64,000 nucleotides of DNA from Halorhodospira halochloris. Its GTDB lineage: Bacteria > Pseudomonadota > Gammaproteobacteria > Nitrococcales > Halorhodospiraceae. Below the pieces are notes generated by a model. The model was not told the DNA's origin. It was given only the letters and a program-made list of their open reading frames with translations, and made no database searches. Both the position numbers and the translations under genes were made by a program. The DNA lies in contig NZ_AP017372.2 of the NCBI RefSeq assembly GCF_002356555.2, positions 2,148,501-2,212,500 on the forward strand, in the 5' to 3' direction. Below are positions 56,001 to 63,675 of the stretch, piece by piece (position 1 is the stretch's first letter; every line of letters starts with the position of its first letter).

Positions 56001-56497
56001 CCGCCCCAGGAGGCCTTGAGCATCAGCGGGTAGCCGATCTCGTCCGCCCAGCGCCGGGCAGCCGCCATATCCTCTCCGAGAACCTCGGAGGCGGGGATCA
56101 CCGGCACGCCGGCGGCGATAGCCACGTGCCGGGCGCTCGCCTTGTCCCCGAGTGCGCGCATCGTCTCCGCGCGCGGGCCGATAAAGGTGATACCGGCGCG
56201 CTCGCAGGCGTCGACCAACCGGGGATTCTCCGAGAGCAGCCCATATCCGGGGTGCACGGCGTCCGCGCCGGCCATCTTCGCCACCCGGATGATCTCGTCG
56301 ATCGAGAGGTACGCCTCGACCGGCCCCATGCCTTCGCCGATCTGGTAGGCCTCGTCCGCCTTGAATCGGTGGAGACCGAGCTTATCCTCTTGGGCGTAGA
56401 CAGCAACGGTGCGCTTGCCGAGCTCATTCGCCGCGCGCATCACGCGAATAGCGATCTCGCCGCGATTGGCGATCAGGATTTTGTGAAACTGAGCCAT
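53054..56497 (-). CDS. pyc: Pyruvate carboxylase, single-chain form
   Basis: 1147 residues, the usual length of the single-chain enzyme. Biotin carboxylase domain (about 4-455): ILIANRGEIAIRVMRAANEL, ATP-grasp SWGGGGRGM, EVNPRIQVEHTVTEEVTG. Carboxyltransferase (about 535-800): LLLTDTTMRDAHQSLLATRM, the MKDMAGLLKP-type segment VKDMAGLLKPEAARV, HFHTHDTSG. Biotin carrier at the C-terminus, with biotinyl Lys in IEAMKMEMG. It makes oxaloacetate from pyruvate, bicarbonate and ATP to refill the citric acid cycle. A full-length palindromic element lies 89 bp upstream of the start. Confidence 0.95.
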   Translation of the reverse strand: MAQFHKILIANRGEIAIRVMRAANELGKRTVAVYAQEDKLGLHRFKADEAYQIGEGMGPVEAYLSIDEIIRVAKMAGADAVHPGYGLLSENPRLVDACERAGITFIGPRAETMRALGDKASARHVAIAAGVPVIPASEVLGEDMAAARRWADEIGYPLMLKASWGGGGRGMRPILGPEELEAKVLEGRREAEAAFGSGEGYLEKVIERARHVEVQVLGDTHGGLYHLYERDCTVQRRNQKVVERAPAPYLTPEQRAEVCELGLKVARHVDYQNAGTVEFLMDMDTGSFYFIEVNPRIQVEHTVTEEVTGIDIVKAQIRISEGEHLDAATGKADQGEIWLNGHAMQCRVTTEDPQNNFIPDYGRITAYRSATGMGIRLDGGTAYAGGVITRYYDSLLVKVTAWAPTPTEAISRMDRALREFRIRGVSTNIPFVENLIKHPVFLDNTYTTKFIDTTPELFEFDKRRDRATRLLTYLAEITVNGHPEVIDRPRPAAGIPLPTPPKAQGEPLPGTRNLLEEQGPQGLVDWLAGRKELLLTDTTMRDAHQSLLATRMRTFDMVRVAPAYAANLPQLFSVECWGGATFDVAYRFLQECPWQRLRQIREAMPNVMTQMLLRGSNGVGYTNYPDNVVRAFVHQAAASGVDIFRVFDSLNWVENMREAMDAVLETGKVCEGTICYTGDILDPGRAKYDLKYYVKMGKELRDAGAHMLGVKDMAGLLKPEAARVLFPALKEEVGLPIHFHTHDTSGIAGATILAAADVGVDVADVAMDSFSGNTSQPVFGSIVEALRHTERDTGFDMENVRAISNYWEQVRAHYAAFETGQQSPSSEVYLHEMPGGQFTNLKAQARSLGLEERWHEVAQAYADANQIFGDIVKVTPSSKVVGDMALMMVSQGITREQVEDPAVDVNFPDSVIDMLRGNLGQPPGGWPQGIQQKVLKGEQPLQDRPGKYLEPLDLEEARQQASEALDGAEIDDEDLNGYLMYPKVFTEYMRRSQRYGPVSALPTRNFFYGMEPGEEISVDIEYGKTLEIRLMTVSEPGDDGNRRVFFELNGQPRTVHVADSKAKAQVVQTPKAESDNPAHVGAPTPGVVAAVAATPGQRVKAGDLLLTIEAMKMEMGLHAERDGEIKAVHVQPGSQIEAKDLLIEFAE

Positions 56498-56548
56498 TGA
56501 TTCCCCGAGTAACTAGTGAATATCTCCCCAGTATACACCGTAGCACCT

Positions 56549-56580
56549 TGAAAAACTTCCCCGGGGCCATTAGCTGCGCT
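56549..56580. repeat. Partial MITE arm
   Basis: GAAAAACTTCCCCGGGGCCA resembles the left arm of the palindromic family but with a third variant of the GCCGGCGCC part. It ends at the next full copy. Confidence 0.5.
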
Positions 56581-56585
56581 CACTT

Positions 56586-56738
56586 GGTAACCTCAAAAAC
56601 TTCGCCGGCGCCACCATCCGCCCCGGCGTGGAGGACGCCGTGAATCCATCCCTGGAGGCTTCATGGCGCCATCCCTGGCGCCATGAAGCCTCCACACCGG
56701 GGCGGATGGTGGCGCCGGCGAAGTTGTTAGAGGCACCC
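56586..56738. mobile_element. 153-bp palindromic MITE-like element, copy 5
   Basis: Arms CTCAAAAACTTCGCCGGCGC and the core in reverse orientation, as in copy 1. No clean 4-bp direct repeat flanks it; it abuts a partial arm to the left, so it may have recombined. It lies in the upstream region of pyruvate carboxylase. Confidence 0.8.
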
Positions 56739-56742
56739 TGTA

Positions 56743-56806
56743 AACACCACCCAGCCAAGCAAGTTACCCACAGATTTTTCCATAGCTTTTGTGGACAACT
56801 GTAGAC
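56743..56806. repeat. Dispersed repeat, short form
   Basis: AACACCACCCAGCCAAGCAA then GTTA (56743-56766), followed by an imperfect dyad with CTTTTGTGGACAAC (to 56806). Both halves recur at 58640-58663 and 58844-58882, there separated by about 180 bp. Confidence 0.75.
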
Positions 56807-57144
56807 ATAGGGCGACATAATGCGCCGCTACTGACCGACGATTAGATCTTGCCAGTATCACGCACAATACAGCACTATTCCCTATAAAGATCCACAATCG
56901 CCGATAGCTAGAAGAGATGTCCGAAAGCCTCCTACGCCAGTGGACAATGCTCCAGTCTATCCCGCGCCAACCGCGCGGGATCAGTGCTCCCCAACTCCAC
57001 GAACGACTGCACTATGAAGTGCTATTCAAGCTCGCTGCGTATCATACAACGGGATCTAAACACCCTATCCAGTGAGTTTGCTTTAATCTGCGAATATCAA
57101 GGCCATGAGCAGCTAAGGCATCAATTTCTAAAGGAAAATTGCTT
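56807..57144. other. About 340 bp without a gene
   Basis: No coding frame or RNA recognised. It ends with AAGGA nine bases before the ATG of the next gene. Confidence 0.4.
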
Positions 57145-57441
57145 ATGAGCTTTCAATGGCGAACTTATACATTCGAAACCCCCTGGGAAGCCCTTGTTGG
57201 TGCTTGGGCCGAAATAAGTGATATCAATAACTTGCAAATAAGCACTGTACGCAGTCTAGCCACTGACTGTGATGCAGCTACCCGACATATTAGCCAGGAG
57301 GACGCAAACGACAGCCTGCCTCGAATTTACGACGTCGGCACCCATGCAGAGGAACAAGAGGTACCCTTTGATCCCGATGATCATATAACCGCTTTGATGG
57401 AAGCTGCTGAACGAGCTTTACACGAACTAGGAGAGGCTTAG
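57145..57441 (+). CDS. Small acidic protein of unknown function
   Basis: 98 residues starting MSFQWRTYTFETPWEALVGA, with an AAGGA Shine-Dalgarno nine bases upstream. It is acidic and has no signal peptide or membrane segment. The C-terminus DDHITALMEAAERALHELGEA is probably helical. I do not recognise the family. The codon pattern and good start signal favour a real gene. It is convergent with thpR. Confidence 0.55.
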   Translation: MSFQWRTYTFETPWEALVGAWAEISDINNLQISTVRSLATDCDAATRHISQEDANDSLPRIYDVGTHAEEQEVPFDPDDHITALMEAAERALHELGEA

Positions 57442-57477
57442 CGGCGAATAACGCGCAGGGCCTTCCTCGATGAGATC

Positions 57478-58029
57478 CTACGGCAGATCTCCAGTTCCAC
57501 TCCGGGCGTGGTCTTTGGCTGCACAATAGCTGCGCACCACTTCGTACTTAACGCCGCCCTGAGCCGGGATAGAAGAGACCAGGCAAAAGCGCTCGACCTC
57601 CCAGAGTACCGGCTCGATGGGGCCGAGATTCAGCGGCGCCTTTGGCTTGCGAACTACTGTGACATGCGGACAAAACGGTCGCGCCTCGGGCTCGAAGCCA
57701 CAAGGTTGCAGCACGGCACTCAGATCCTGGGCCAGGCGCTCCAGCGGCTCACGCGGTTTCACATTGCCTAGCCACAGCACTTTGCCATTACCGAAGCACC
57801 CCAAACCCTGCAGTTCGAATGCAAACGGCTCGAAGCGGACCGCTTGCGCCGCTTCGGCTAAGCACTCGGCATAGGCGGTGTCGGCAGCACCGATGAAGGC
57901 CAGAGTTAGGTGCAGGTTATCGCGGGCTACTGGACGTCCACCGTGCCCGGAAGGCACGCGCGAGCAAATCGCTGAGCGTAAATCGTCATCTGGCCACAGC
58001 GCGAAGAAGAGGCGTTGACGCCGATCCAT
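57478..58029 (-). CDS. thpR: RNA 2',3'-cyclic phosphodiesterase (ThpR/LigT)
   Basis: 183 residues of the 2H phosphoesterase family. Two catalytic HxTx motifs are present: HLTLAFIG (about residue 40) and HVTVVRKP (about 125). The opening RLFFALWPDDDLR is typical. The enzyme opens 2',3'-cyclic phosphate ends of RNA to 2'-phosphates and can ligate tRNA halves in vitro. Its start lies inside the 3' end of the truncated yoeB frame, so it now shares a transcript with yefM. Confidence 0.9.
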   Translation of the reverse strand: MDRRQRLFFALWPDDDLRSAICSRVPSGHGGRPVARDNLHLTLAFIGAADTAYAECLAEAAQAVRFEPFAFELQGLGCFGNGKVLWLGNVKPREPLERLAQDLSAVLQPCGFEPEARPFCPHVTVVRKPKAPLNLGPIEPVLWEVERFCLVSSIPAQGGVKYEVVRSYCAAKDHARSGTGDLP

Positions 58030-58207
58030 ATGGGTTCACACGACGCGCAGTCGAGCTGTGTTTGAGGGGCTCTGGTTTGCCAACACCTTCAAATGGTTCT
58101 CGCTTAATCTCTTTGATCAGCCTGTTGATTCGGTTAAGAATCTTTTTGTCGGTTTTCTGCCAGTACAGATAGTCCTCCCAGGCGTTCTCAGAGAAGATGA
58201 GCTTCAT
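57986..58207 (-). pseudogene. Truncated YoeB-type toxin
   Basis: The first 51 residues match YoeB very well (MKLIFSENAWEDYLYWQKTD ... EPFEGVGKPEPLKHS). YoeB is a ribosome-dependent mRNase. The normal continuation (LSGYWSRRIN..HRLVYK...CRYHY) is missing and replaced by STARRVNPYG, so catalytic Arg65 and the terminal His-Tyr are lost. The frame runs into the start of thpR. It should not be toxic. Its ATG overlaps the yefM stop (ATGA). Confidence 0.8.
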
Positions 58208-58455
58208 TCAAAAAGTGCCTTTTCTTGACCACCGCCTTGCTCCAACTCTACGACGGATTCCAGCAAACGCCGAGCGTTCTTTGGTGCGCGCAGTAGGTAT
58301 GCAGTTTCTTGCAGCGCCTCGTAATCCTCCAGGGAGATCATTACCACGGACTGCGACTTGCTCCGAGTGATGATCACAGGAGAGTGGTCTTCACAGACCT
58401 GCTCCATGGTTTTTGCTAGATTGGCTCTGGCAGCTGTGTAGCTAATGGCATCCAT
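58204..58455 (-). CDS. yefM: YefM-type antitoxin
   Basis: 83 residues of the Phd/YefM fold: MDAISYTAARANLAKTMEQV, then SPVIITRSKSQSVVMISLED and the C-terminal toxin-binding part SAYLLR-like (TAYLLRAPKNARRLLESV). YefM binds and neutralises YoeB and represses the operon. The ATG at 58455 has AGGAG eight bases upstream; the longer frame from 58527 is not conserved. Its toxin partner is broken, so it may persist as an orphan antitoxin that could neutralise related toxins. Confidence 0.85.
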   Translation of the reverse strand: MDAISYTAARANLAKTMEQVCEDHSPVIITRSKSQSVVMISLEDYEALQETAYLLRAPKNARRLLESVVELEQGGGQEKALFE

Positions 58456-58527
58456 AAGATTACTCCTGTACAGAATAACGGCCATATTCAGAGTGCCGTA
58501 CGTAAAATGATACGTCAACGCTGGCAA

Positions 58528-59099
58528 CTATCCGGCAACAGCGGCTGGTTTAGCCAACCGTACCTTAGCTCATCCTGTCTTCCCGCTGCGTTGTTGACCC
58601 ATACAGACAGTGCTTTTGACCCTTGACATTTGATTGTCAACACCACCCAGCCAAGCAAGTTATGCACAAGGCTCAATGCTTTCGATTTGAACGAATAATT
58701 AGCCTGTGATAAAGCGCAAGCACCTCTTGAATTCTCATACAGCCATCATAACTATCTGATTTTATTCTTATCACTTCTTATGTGAACAAGAACTATCCAA
58801 ACCCGCCAAATGCCCGTTCTGATTAGGCAGATGGAAATTCTCCACAGAGTTTTCCACAGCTTTTGTGGACAACTTTAGCTGTCCTTCTACCGTCAGACCT
58901 ACCCTCCGCCGAGCTAGCATCATCCCTAGCCACTTCAATGAGCATGGGTAACCAAGAAGCATCTTGCCTCTACACTACCGCCACTCTTCCCTCCTCTCTC
59001 GCCTGCTCCTTCCACCCTATCTATCTGCCATGTCCTTCCATAATCCACCTTCCCGAAACATGGACGGGTGTTGTCATGTTCGCCTAAAAGAATCTTTCA
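58528..59099. other. About 570 bp intergenic region containing the long form of a dispersed repeat
   Basis: It holds the upstream region of yefM and the two halves (58640-58663, 58844-58882) of a repeat also seen at 56743-56806. The dyad TGTGGACAAC at 58865-58874 recalls that copy. No gene supported. Confidence 0.45.
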
Positions 59100-59204
59100 C
59101 TAATTACGACCAGGCTGCTGCTTACCGATGCGTTCACCCTTGAGCAGGTACGCAGCACCGACGACGTTATGTTTCGTGAAAGTCGATTTCGGACATTCGT
59201 AATA
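59100..59204 (-). pseudogene. Possible TnpB (IS200/IS605) C-terminal remnant
   Basis: The minus strand reads YECPKSTFTKHNVVGAAYLL then KGERIGKQQPGRN. The pattern resembles the end of TnpB, where YxCPxCxFxxHRDxVGAxNIL carries the zinc finger and last RuvC Asp. Here one Cys is Ser and the HRD region is altered, so it is decayed. Assignment is tentative. Confidence 0.35.
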
Positions 59205-59432
59205 GCTGGCTACTCCTGCCCGGAACTCGGACAGAGGGCGAATATCTTCATCGGCACGGAGTCTGCGGAAATAAACATAACTGTTGACCCACAAGACGCG
59301 GCCCGCTTGTCCTGCACCGAGTAAATACGGAAACTTATCAATGCGTGAGGTTTATTAACCCAAACCACATGCATCAAGGTTTTTATCGGCAAGGGAGTGC
59401 GACCACCCAAAAGCCACTGGAGCGAGGATTTC

Positions 59433-61205
59433 ATGGACACCAGAGGCGATGAGAACAGCGCCCTACAGGTCAAAGTTCAAAGCTTCGAGGAGCTGACCGC
59501 GGCGGGTAGGGAGCTGAAACTTGACGACTACCAGCGCGGCTTTGTATGGGATGAACAGCGTGTTCGGCAGCTGATCGACGACCTCGCTGAATTCGCGAAC
59601 CAACAGCTTTCGAATAGCAAAGCGACTCAGCCGGCATACGCCTACTACATGGGTACGGTGTTACTGAGCAGGGAAAGCGAGCAGCCGGGAGAAAGAGGCA
59701 ACTCCGCGTACGTAATTGACGGTCAGCAACGGCTCGCCGCTCTTTCACTGCTCTGGAGTGCGGCTCAAGAGGGCTCGGAAGTTCCACCAGCAATGGCTTT
59801 CAGCTACCGCGACTCAAGATCCCAGGCGCAACTGCAGGCAGCGTACAAAACGATCATGACCGGACTAGACAGGACCGGTTTGAAAGCTACACACCGGACC
59901 AGGGAATTGTTCAAGGACGTCGAGCTATTCAGACACATCACTCTAACTGTGGTAACTACCGGCAGTATCGATGAGGCATTCACTTTCTTCGACAGCCAGA
60001 ATAGCCGCGGCGTCCCGCTCCATACCACTGATCTGCTCAAGGCCCACCACTTGCGGGCTATTCGCAACCACGCCCCACATCAGAGTTCTCAAGCTGAACC
60101 TATCCAGAGGGATAGCGCCCGGCGCTGGGAAGGGATGCAGCAAGCATCTAACGAGAAAAACTCGCCTGCCGGTGAAGATCCAGTGCATCGCCTGTTCAAC
60201 TACTACCTGTGGCGAGCCCGCAACTGGTTCGGACCTCTTAGCCAGCGCCCCCTCTACCCGAGCCGCAAAGCCCTGCAGAAGACATTCAAACAGAATGCCT
60301 ACCCTCCCCGGGAGCTAGAAAACCGTCTCCGGGGGCGACCTCCCGAAGCCGTCAACGGCGCCGAGGGGAATAAGCTAGCGGAAGGCGGGATCGACCGCGT
60401 GGCATGTTTCCCCTGCACAGCAAGGGTTCACCACTCGGTGGTGAAGTGGGAGCCTCACCAGAAAGAGTGGGACATGGAGGTCAGTCTGCCTTCACTGGGG
60501 ACTGCGCCACATAACTTGCCCTTCACCCTCCGTCAACCGATCGCCGAAGGGGCAGGTTTCTTTCTCTACGCACAGCGCTACGAACGACTTCTAGCGCACA
60601 TGGAAACGCCCCCACAGGTAGAGCATGTGCCAGGTCAGCGCTCTGGCGATGACTGGACCGACTTTCGCCACCTTTATCAAAAGGTTGTCCTGGAACTGTC
60701 TCACTACCTGCGCCAGGCCTTCCTCCTAGCCTCGATGCTCTACATCGACCGCTTTGGCACTTGCCGACTGTACGAATTTGCTCTCTGGCTTGAGTACATC
60801 CTTGGCGCCGAGCGGCTGATCAAGGCCTCGATTTTTCAGTCCAGTTCACGGTCGGTGCTTGAGCGTAATGATGCCGGTAGCGAAAGCATCGGCAACCTAC
60901 TCGATTTCATCGCCGTCAACGAGATACCAGATCCGGTGATTCGGGCTCTGCAGGAGGATCGAGCTGCTGACAAAGCCCTTGAGAAGGCCCTTCAGGATAA
61001 CATCAGCGAAGGTTCTTTTACCTTCGGAGAACACAGCGTCCGAGATCGCTACATTAAGGCAGTTAGCCGTTATTTCAACCAAGCGGATAAGGATAGGGAT
61101 AAGGAAAAATTGCCGGAAAATGATCAGGAACGTCGTGACTGGATCCTGGAACGCCGCAACTGGATAACGGATATGCTCAGGAGTGGAGGAATTAACCATG
61201 GGTAA
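59433..61205 (+). CDS. DUF262 (GmrS/ParB-like) protein, first gene of a GmrSD-like module
   Basis: About 590 residues. The DUF262 nucleotide-binding hallmarks are present: YQRGFVWDEQRV (about 33-44), D96GQQRL in YVIDGQQRLAAL and FFDSQNSRGVPLHTTDLLKA. The C-terminal half is helical, with no DUF1524 HNH motif that I can see. In GmrSD systems the DUF262 part uses nucleotide to control a DUF1524 nuclease against modified phage DNA. The ATG at 59433 has GAGG seven bases upstream. The stop overlaps the start of the next gene by eight bases, so the two are coupled. Confidence 0.8.
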   Translation: MDTRGDENSALQVKVQSFEELTAAGRELKLDDYQRGFVWDEQRVRQLIDDLAEFANQQLSNSKATQPAYAYYMGTVLLSRESEQPGERGNSAYVIDGQQRLAALSLLWSAAQEGSEVPPAMAFSYRDSRSQAQLQAAYKTIMTGLDRTGLKATHRTRELFKDVELFRHITLTVVTTGSIDEAFTFFDSQNSRGVPLHTTDLLKAHHLRAIRNHAPHQSSQAEPIQRDSARRWEGMQQASNEKNSPAGEDPVHRLFNYYLWRARNWFGPLSQRPLYPSRKALQKTFKQNAYPPRELENRLRGRPPEAVNGAEGNKLAEGGIDRVACFPCTARVHHSVVKWEPHQKEWDMEVSLPSLGTAPHNLPFTLRQPIAEGAGFFLYAQRYERLLAHMETPPQVEHVPGQRSGDDWTDFRHLYQKVVLELSHYLRQAFLLASMLYIDRFGTCRLYEFALWLEYILGAERLIKASIFQSSSRSVLERNDAGSESIGNLLDFIAVNEIPDPVIRALQEDRAADKALEKALQDNISEGSFTFGEHSVRDRYIKAVSRYFNQADKDRDKEKLPENDQERRDWILERRNWITDMLRSGGINHG

Positions 61206-63675
61206 CAAGCACGAGGCGCGTTCCGGCTGGCAGGATTCCAGACTCATGACCCTGAGCCAACTAGTCACTGCAACTGATAATGAGGAAACAGGGCGCAGTA
61301 TCGGCGATCCGACGGTCCGCTTCCGTGTTCCCATCTATCAGCGACTCTACGTCTGGAAAAAGGAGCAGATAGAGCGGCTTCTGAACGATATTCTTGATGC
61401 GTGGAAAGCCGGTAATGCCGACTACTACATCGGCGGAACTCTTGTGGTTGAGAGACAGAGCAGCGACCGGCAGTCGCAAGATCTTGAATTAATCGACGGC
61501 CAGCAGCGTCTGACCACTTTGCTGCTGACAGCGCTGTATCGGCTTGACGCACAAAAACAGCCTGTCGAAAGCAGTAGCTCTTACCACGACCTGCTTTTCC
61601 ATCCGGGGACTGCATCCGCAGGGCGCGACCCTAGGCTCCATTTCGAAATACGAGATAAGGCCAACATCTGGTTACATACGGCATTGAGAAAGGGCTTAAA
61701 AGAGGCACGCAAGCTTAATCTTGCTGAAGAACAGGCCCACGACAACTTTGGTATCTCTCCGCACAATGAGACTATCTCTGATGACACACCCCGGGACGGC
61801 GGTATCGTCAAGCTGGAATATGGTATCGAGATCATCGAGGAATGGTTCACTAACAATAGCACCCTTATCTCGGATCAGCCCCAAGGCCAATGCGACTTTG
61901 ACACCTACTTGCTAAACCATGTCCGCATGCTCGTAACCAGTGTTCCGGGCACTATGGACCTAAACCATCTATTTGAGACCATCAACGACCGCAGCGTTCA
62001 ACTAGAACATCATGAGGTGCTTAAAGCGCGCATGCTCAAATGGCTCAAAGGTGATGACAACGGGGAAGGCAAAGAAGGCACTTATACAGCCTGCGCCCGC
62101 ATCTGGGAGGCCTGCTCGGCCATGGATGACTACTGGGAGGACGCACTTGCGGAGGCGGCAGGAAAGAACAAGGTGAATGTTTACGAGGCAATCATTGAAC
62201 ACAAGATATGGAGATCGGGAGCTTTAGGAGGGAGTGTTCTGAGTTCTGTTGCCTTGAGCGGGAAGGCGGCTATCGATCTCTGTCGACCCAAGGATGTTGC
62301 CCAGAATTCGGATCCAGCCAAGGATGAGGTGAGCTTGGAAAAGCTTGTCAAAGATTGGGGAAATGCGAGTGATCTGCCAAGCAATACTGACAAGGCGGGT
62401 GATGGGGATCATGCAGAGAAGCAGAGTTCCGCAAGCCTGATCAGCTTCCCGATGCTCCTACTGCACACCTTGAGGATTTGGCTCCACCGTCATGGTCCCA
62501 AGGGCGCCGATCTCGAAAGATTCGATAGCTTTAAGCTGCTCGAAACCTTCGATGCCCTGCTGCTCTCAGATAACAGCATGTCCCATCCACTCCCAGATAT
62601 CCGCGAGCGGGTAAAAAGTTTCATCGAGCTTCTCTGGGAAGTCCGCTTCCTGCTAGATCAGTACATCATCCGCTGGGTTGAGTTGAAGGAAGGGGGAGAA
62701 TGGGGACACCGGATCCTCAGACTTGAGCAGAATAAGAGCACGAGTCTGCGTCGCGCTGACGCCGAGCAGTCTGGTGACAAGGAACTCTCGCTGCTCCAGA
62801 GTATGCTCTATCACAGTCAAGATATTCGCCAGTTGCTCTGGCTGACACCGCTGCTCGGGTATCTGCACTCCCGAACCTTCCCCACTGAAGAACGATCAGG
62901 ACAAACGGCTCTGGTACCGTCCGAGCAAGGCACAGAAAGCGATCTAACGGTCTTCATGCGCCACCTTGATAATGGCCTGTTCAGCAGCCCCTCGCTAGGT
63001 TCTAAAAACTCTGAAACTGAAGCAGAGTCCCTGCTGCAGCGCAGCCGCGCCTTCCTTGAAAAACCCTGGCGCTCGTTCAAAAAACCTACTATCGAGCCTC
63101 TTCACGGGGGGTTCCACGGCACCGATGACATGCCCCGAACATCCCACTACTGGTACTATAAGGCCGATTTTGTCATCTGGCGCCGTTATCAAGGGGGCTC
63201 GCAATCTAATGAGTCGTTACCGCAGCTCCAAGGCCAGAACGACGTAACCCAAGGCCAGCTTGAAGATGCGTGGCAGCATTTCCGGTTCACGGCTCGCGCC
63301 TCAGTAGAACACATCCGCCCTCAGACCTCACAAGAAGAAGGTCAGGAGAAAGAAGGCTGGGGCGATGCCCTGCACTCTTTCGGCAACCTTGCCCTAGTCT
63401 CGCGTGAACGCAACTCCGAGTTTAGCAACAAGCCATACCATGAGAAGCGAGTTAAATATTTGACGCGACTTCGACAAAAGGATCTACAATCCCCGAAGCT
63501 AGCCTTGGTGTACCTTTACGGCGGTGTGCCTGAACCTTCAGGCCTAGGCCTGAAACATGGAGAGTGGGGAGCCGAGCATGCCAAGGCACATATGGAGTGG
63601 ATAGAGAGAAGCATGGAAGAGTATTTCAGCCTTGCGGGATATTCCGGTAAAAAGATTGCGGACACCGAGCCTTAG
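61198..63675 (+). CDS. DUF262-DUF1524 (GmrSD-like) nuclease
   Basis: 825 residues. DUF262: VPIYQRLYVWKKEQIERLL (about 44-62), D100GQQRLTTL and FETINDRSVQLEHHEVLKA. DUF1524 lies near residue 700 onward, with HIRP in ASVEHIRPQT and GNLALVSRERNSEFSN, the His/Asn residues of the HNH-like nuclease. GmrSD enzymes cut glucosylated or hydroxymethylated phage DNA; BrxU is a fused example. The ATG at 61198 follows GGAGGAATTAACC. The two genes may form a complex in which one subunit has nuclease and both sense nucleotide. They could also act alone. Confidence 0.85.
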   Translation: MGNKHEARSGWQDSRLMTLSQLVTATDNEETGRSIGDPTVRFRVPIYQRLYVWKKEQIERLLNDILDAWKAGNADYYIGGTLVVERQSSDRQSQDLELIDGQQRLTTLLLTALYRLDAQKQPVESSSSYHDLLFHPGTASAGRDPRLHFEIRDKANIWLHTALRKGLKEARKLNLAEEQAHDNFGISPHNETISDDTPRDGGIVKLEYGIEIIEEWFTNNSTLISDQPQGQCDFDTYLLNHVRMLVTSVPGTMDLNHLFETINDRSVQLEHHEVLKARMLKWLKGDDNGEGKEGTYTACARIWEACSAMDDYWEDALAEAAGKNKVNVYEAIIEHKIWRSGALGGSVLSSVALSGKAAIDLCRPKDVAQNSDPAKDEVSLEKLVKDWGNASDLPSNTDKAGDGDHAEKQSSASLISFPMLLLHTLRIWLHRHGPKGADLERFDSFKLLETFDALLLSDNSMSHPLPDIRERVKSFIELLWEVRFLLDQYIIRWVELKEGGEWGHRILRLEQNKSTSLRRADAEQSGDKELSLLQSMLYHSQDIRQLLWLTPLLGYLHSRTFPTEERSGQTALVPSEQGTESDLTVFMRHLDNGLFSSPSLGSKNSETEAESLLQRSRAFLEKPWRSFKKPTIEPLHGGFHGTDDMPRTSHYWYYKADFVIWRRYQGGSQSNESLPQLQGQNDVTQGQLEDAWQHFRFTARASVEHIRPQTSQEEGQEKEGWGDALHSFGNLALVSRERNSEFSNKPYHEKRVKYLTRLRQKDLQSPKLALVYLYGGVPEPSGLGLKHGEWGAEHAKAHMEWIERSMEEYFSLAGYSGKKIADTEP

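Noticed and set aside
55835-56500. 221-residue plus-strand ORF
   Set aside because: Antisense to the biotin carboxylase domain of pyruvate carboxylase; no motif.
58863-59087. 74-residue plus-strand ORF
   Set aside because: No Shine-Dalgarno, no domain, and it starts inside a repeat.
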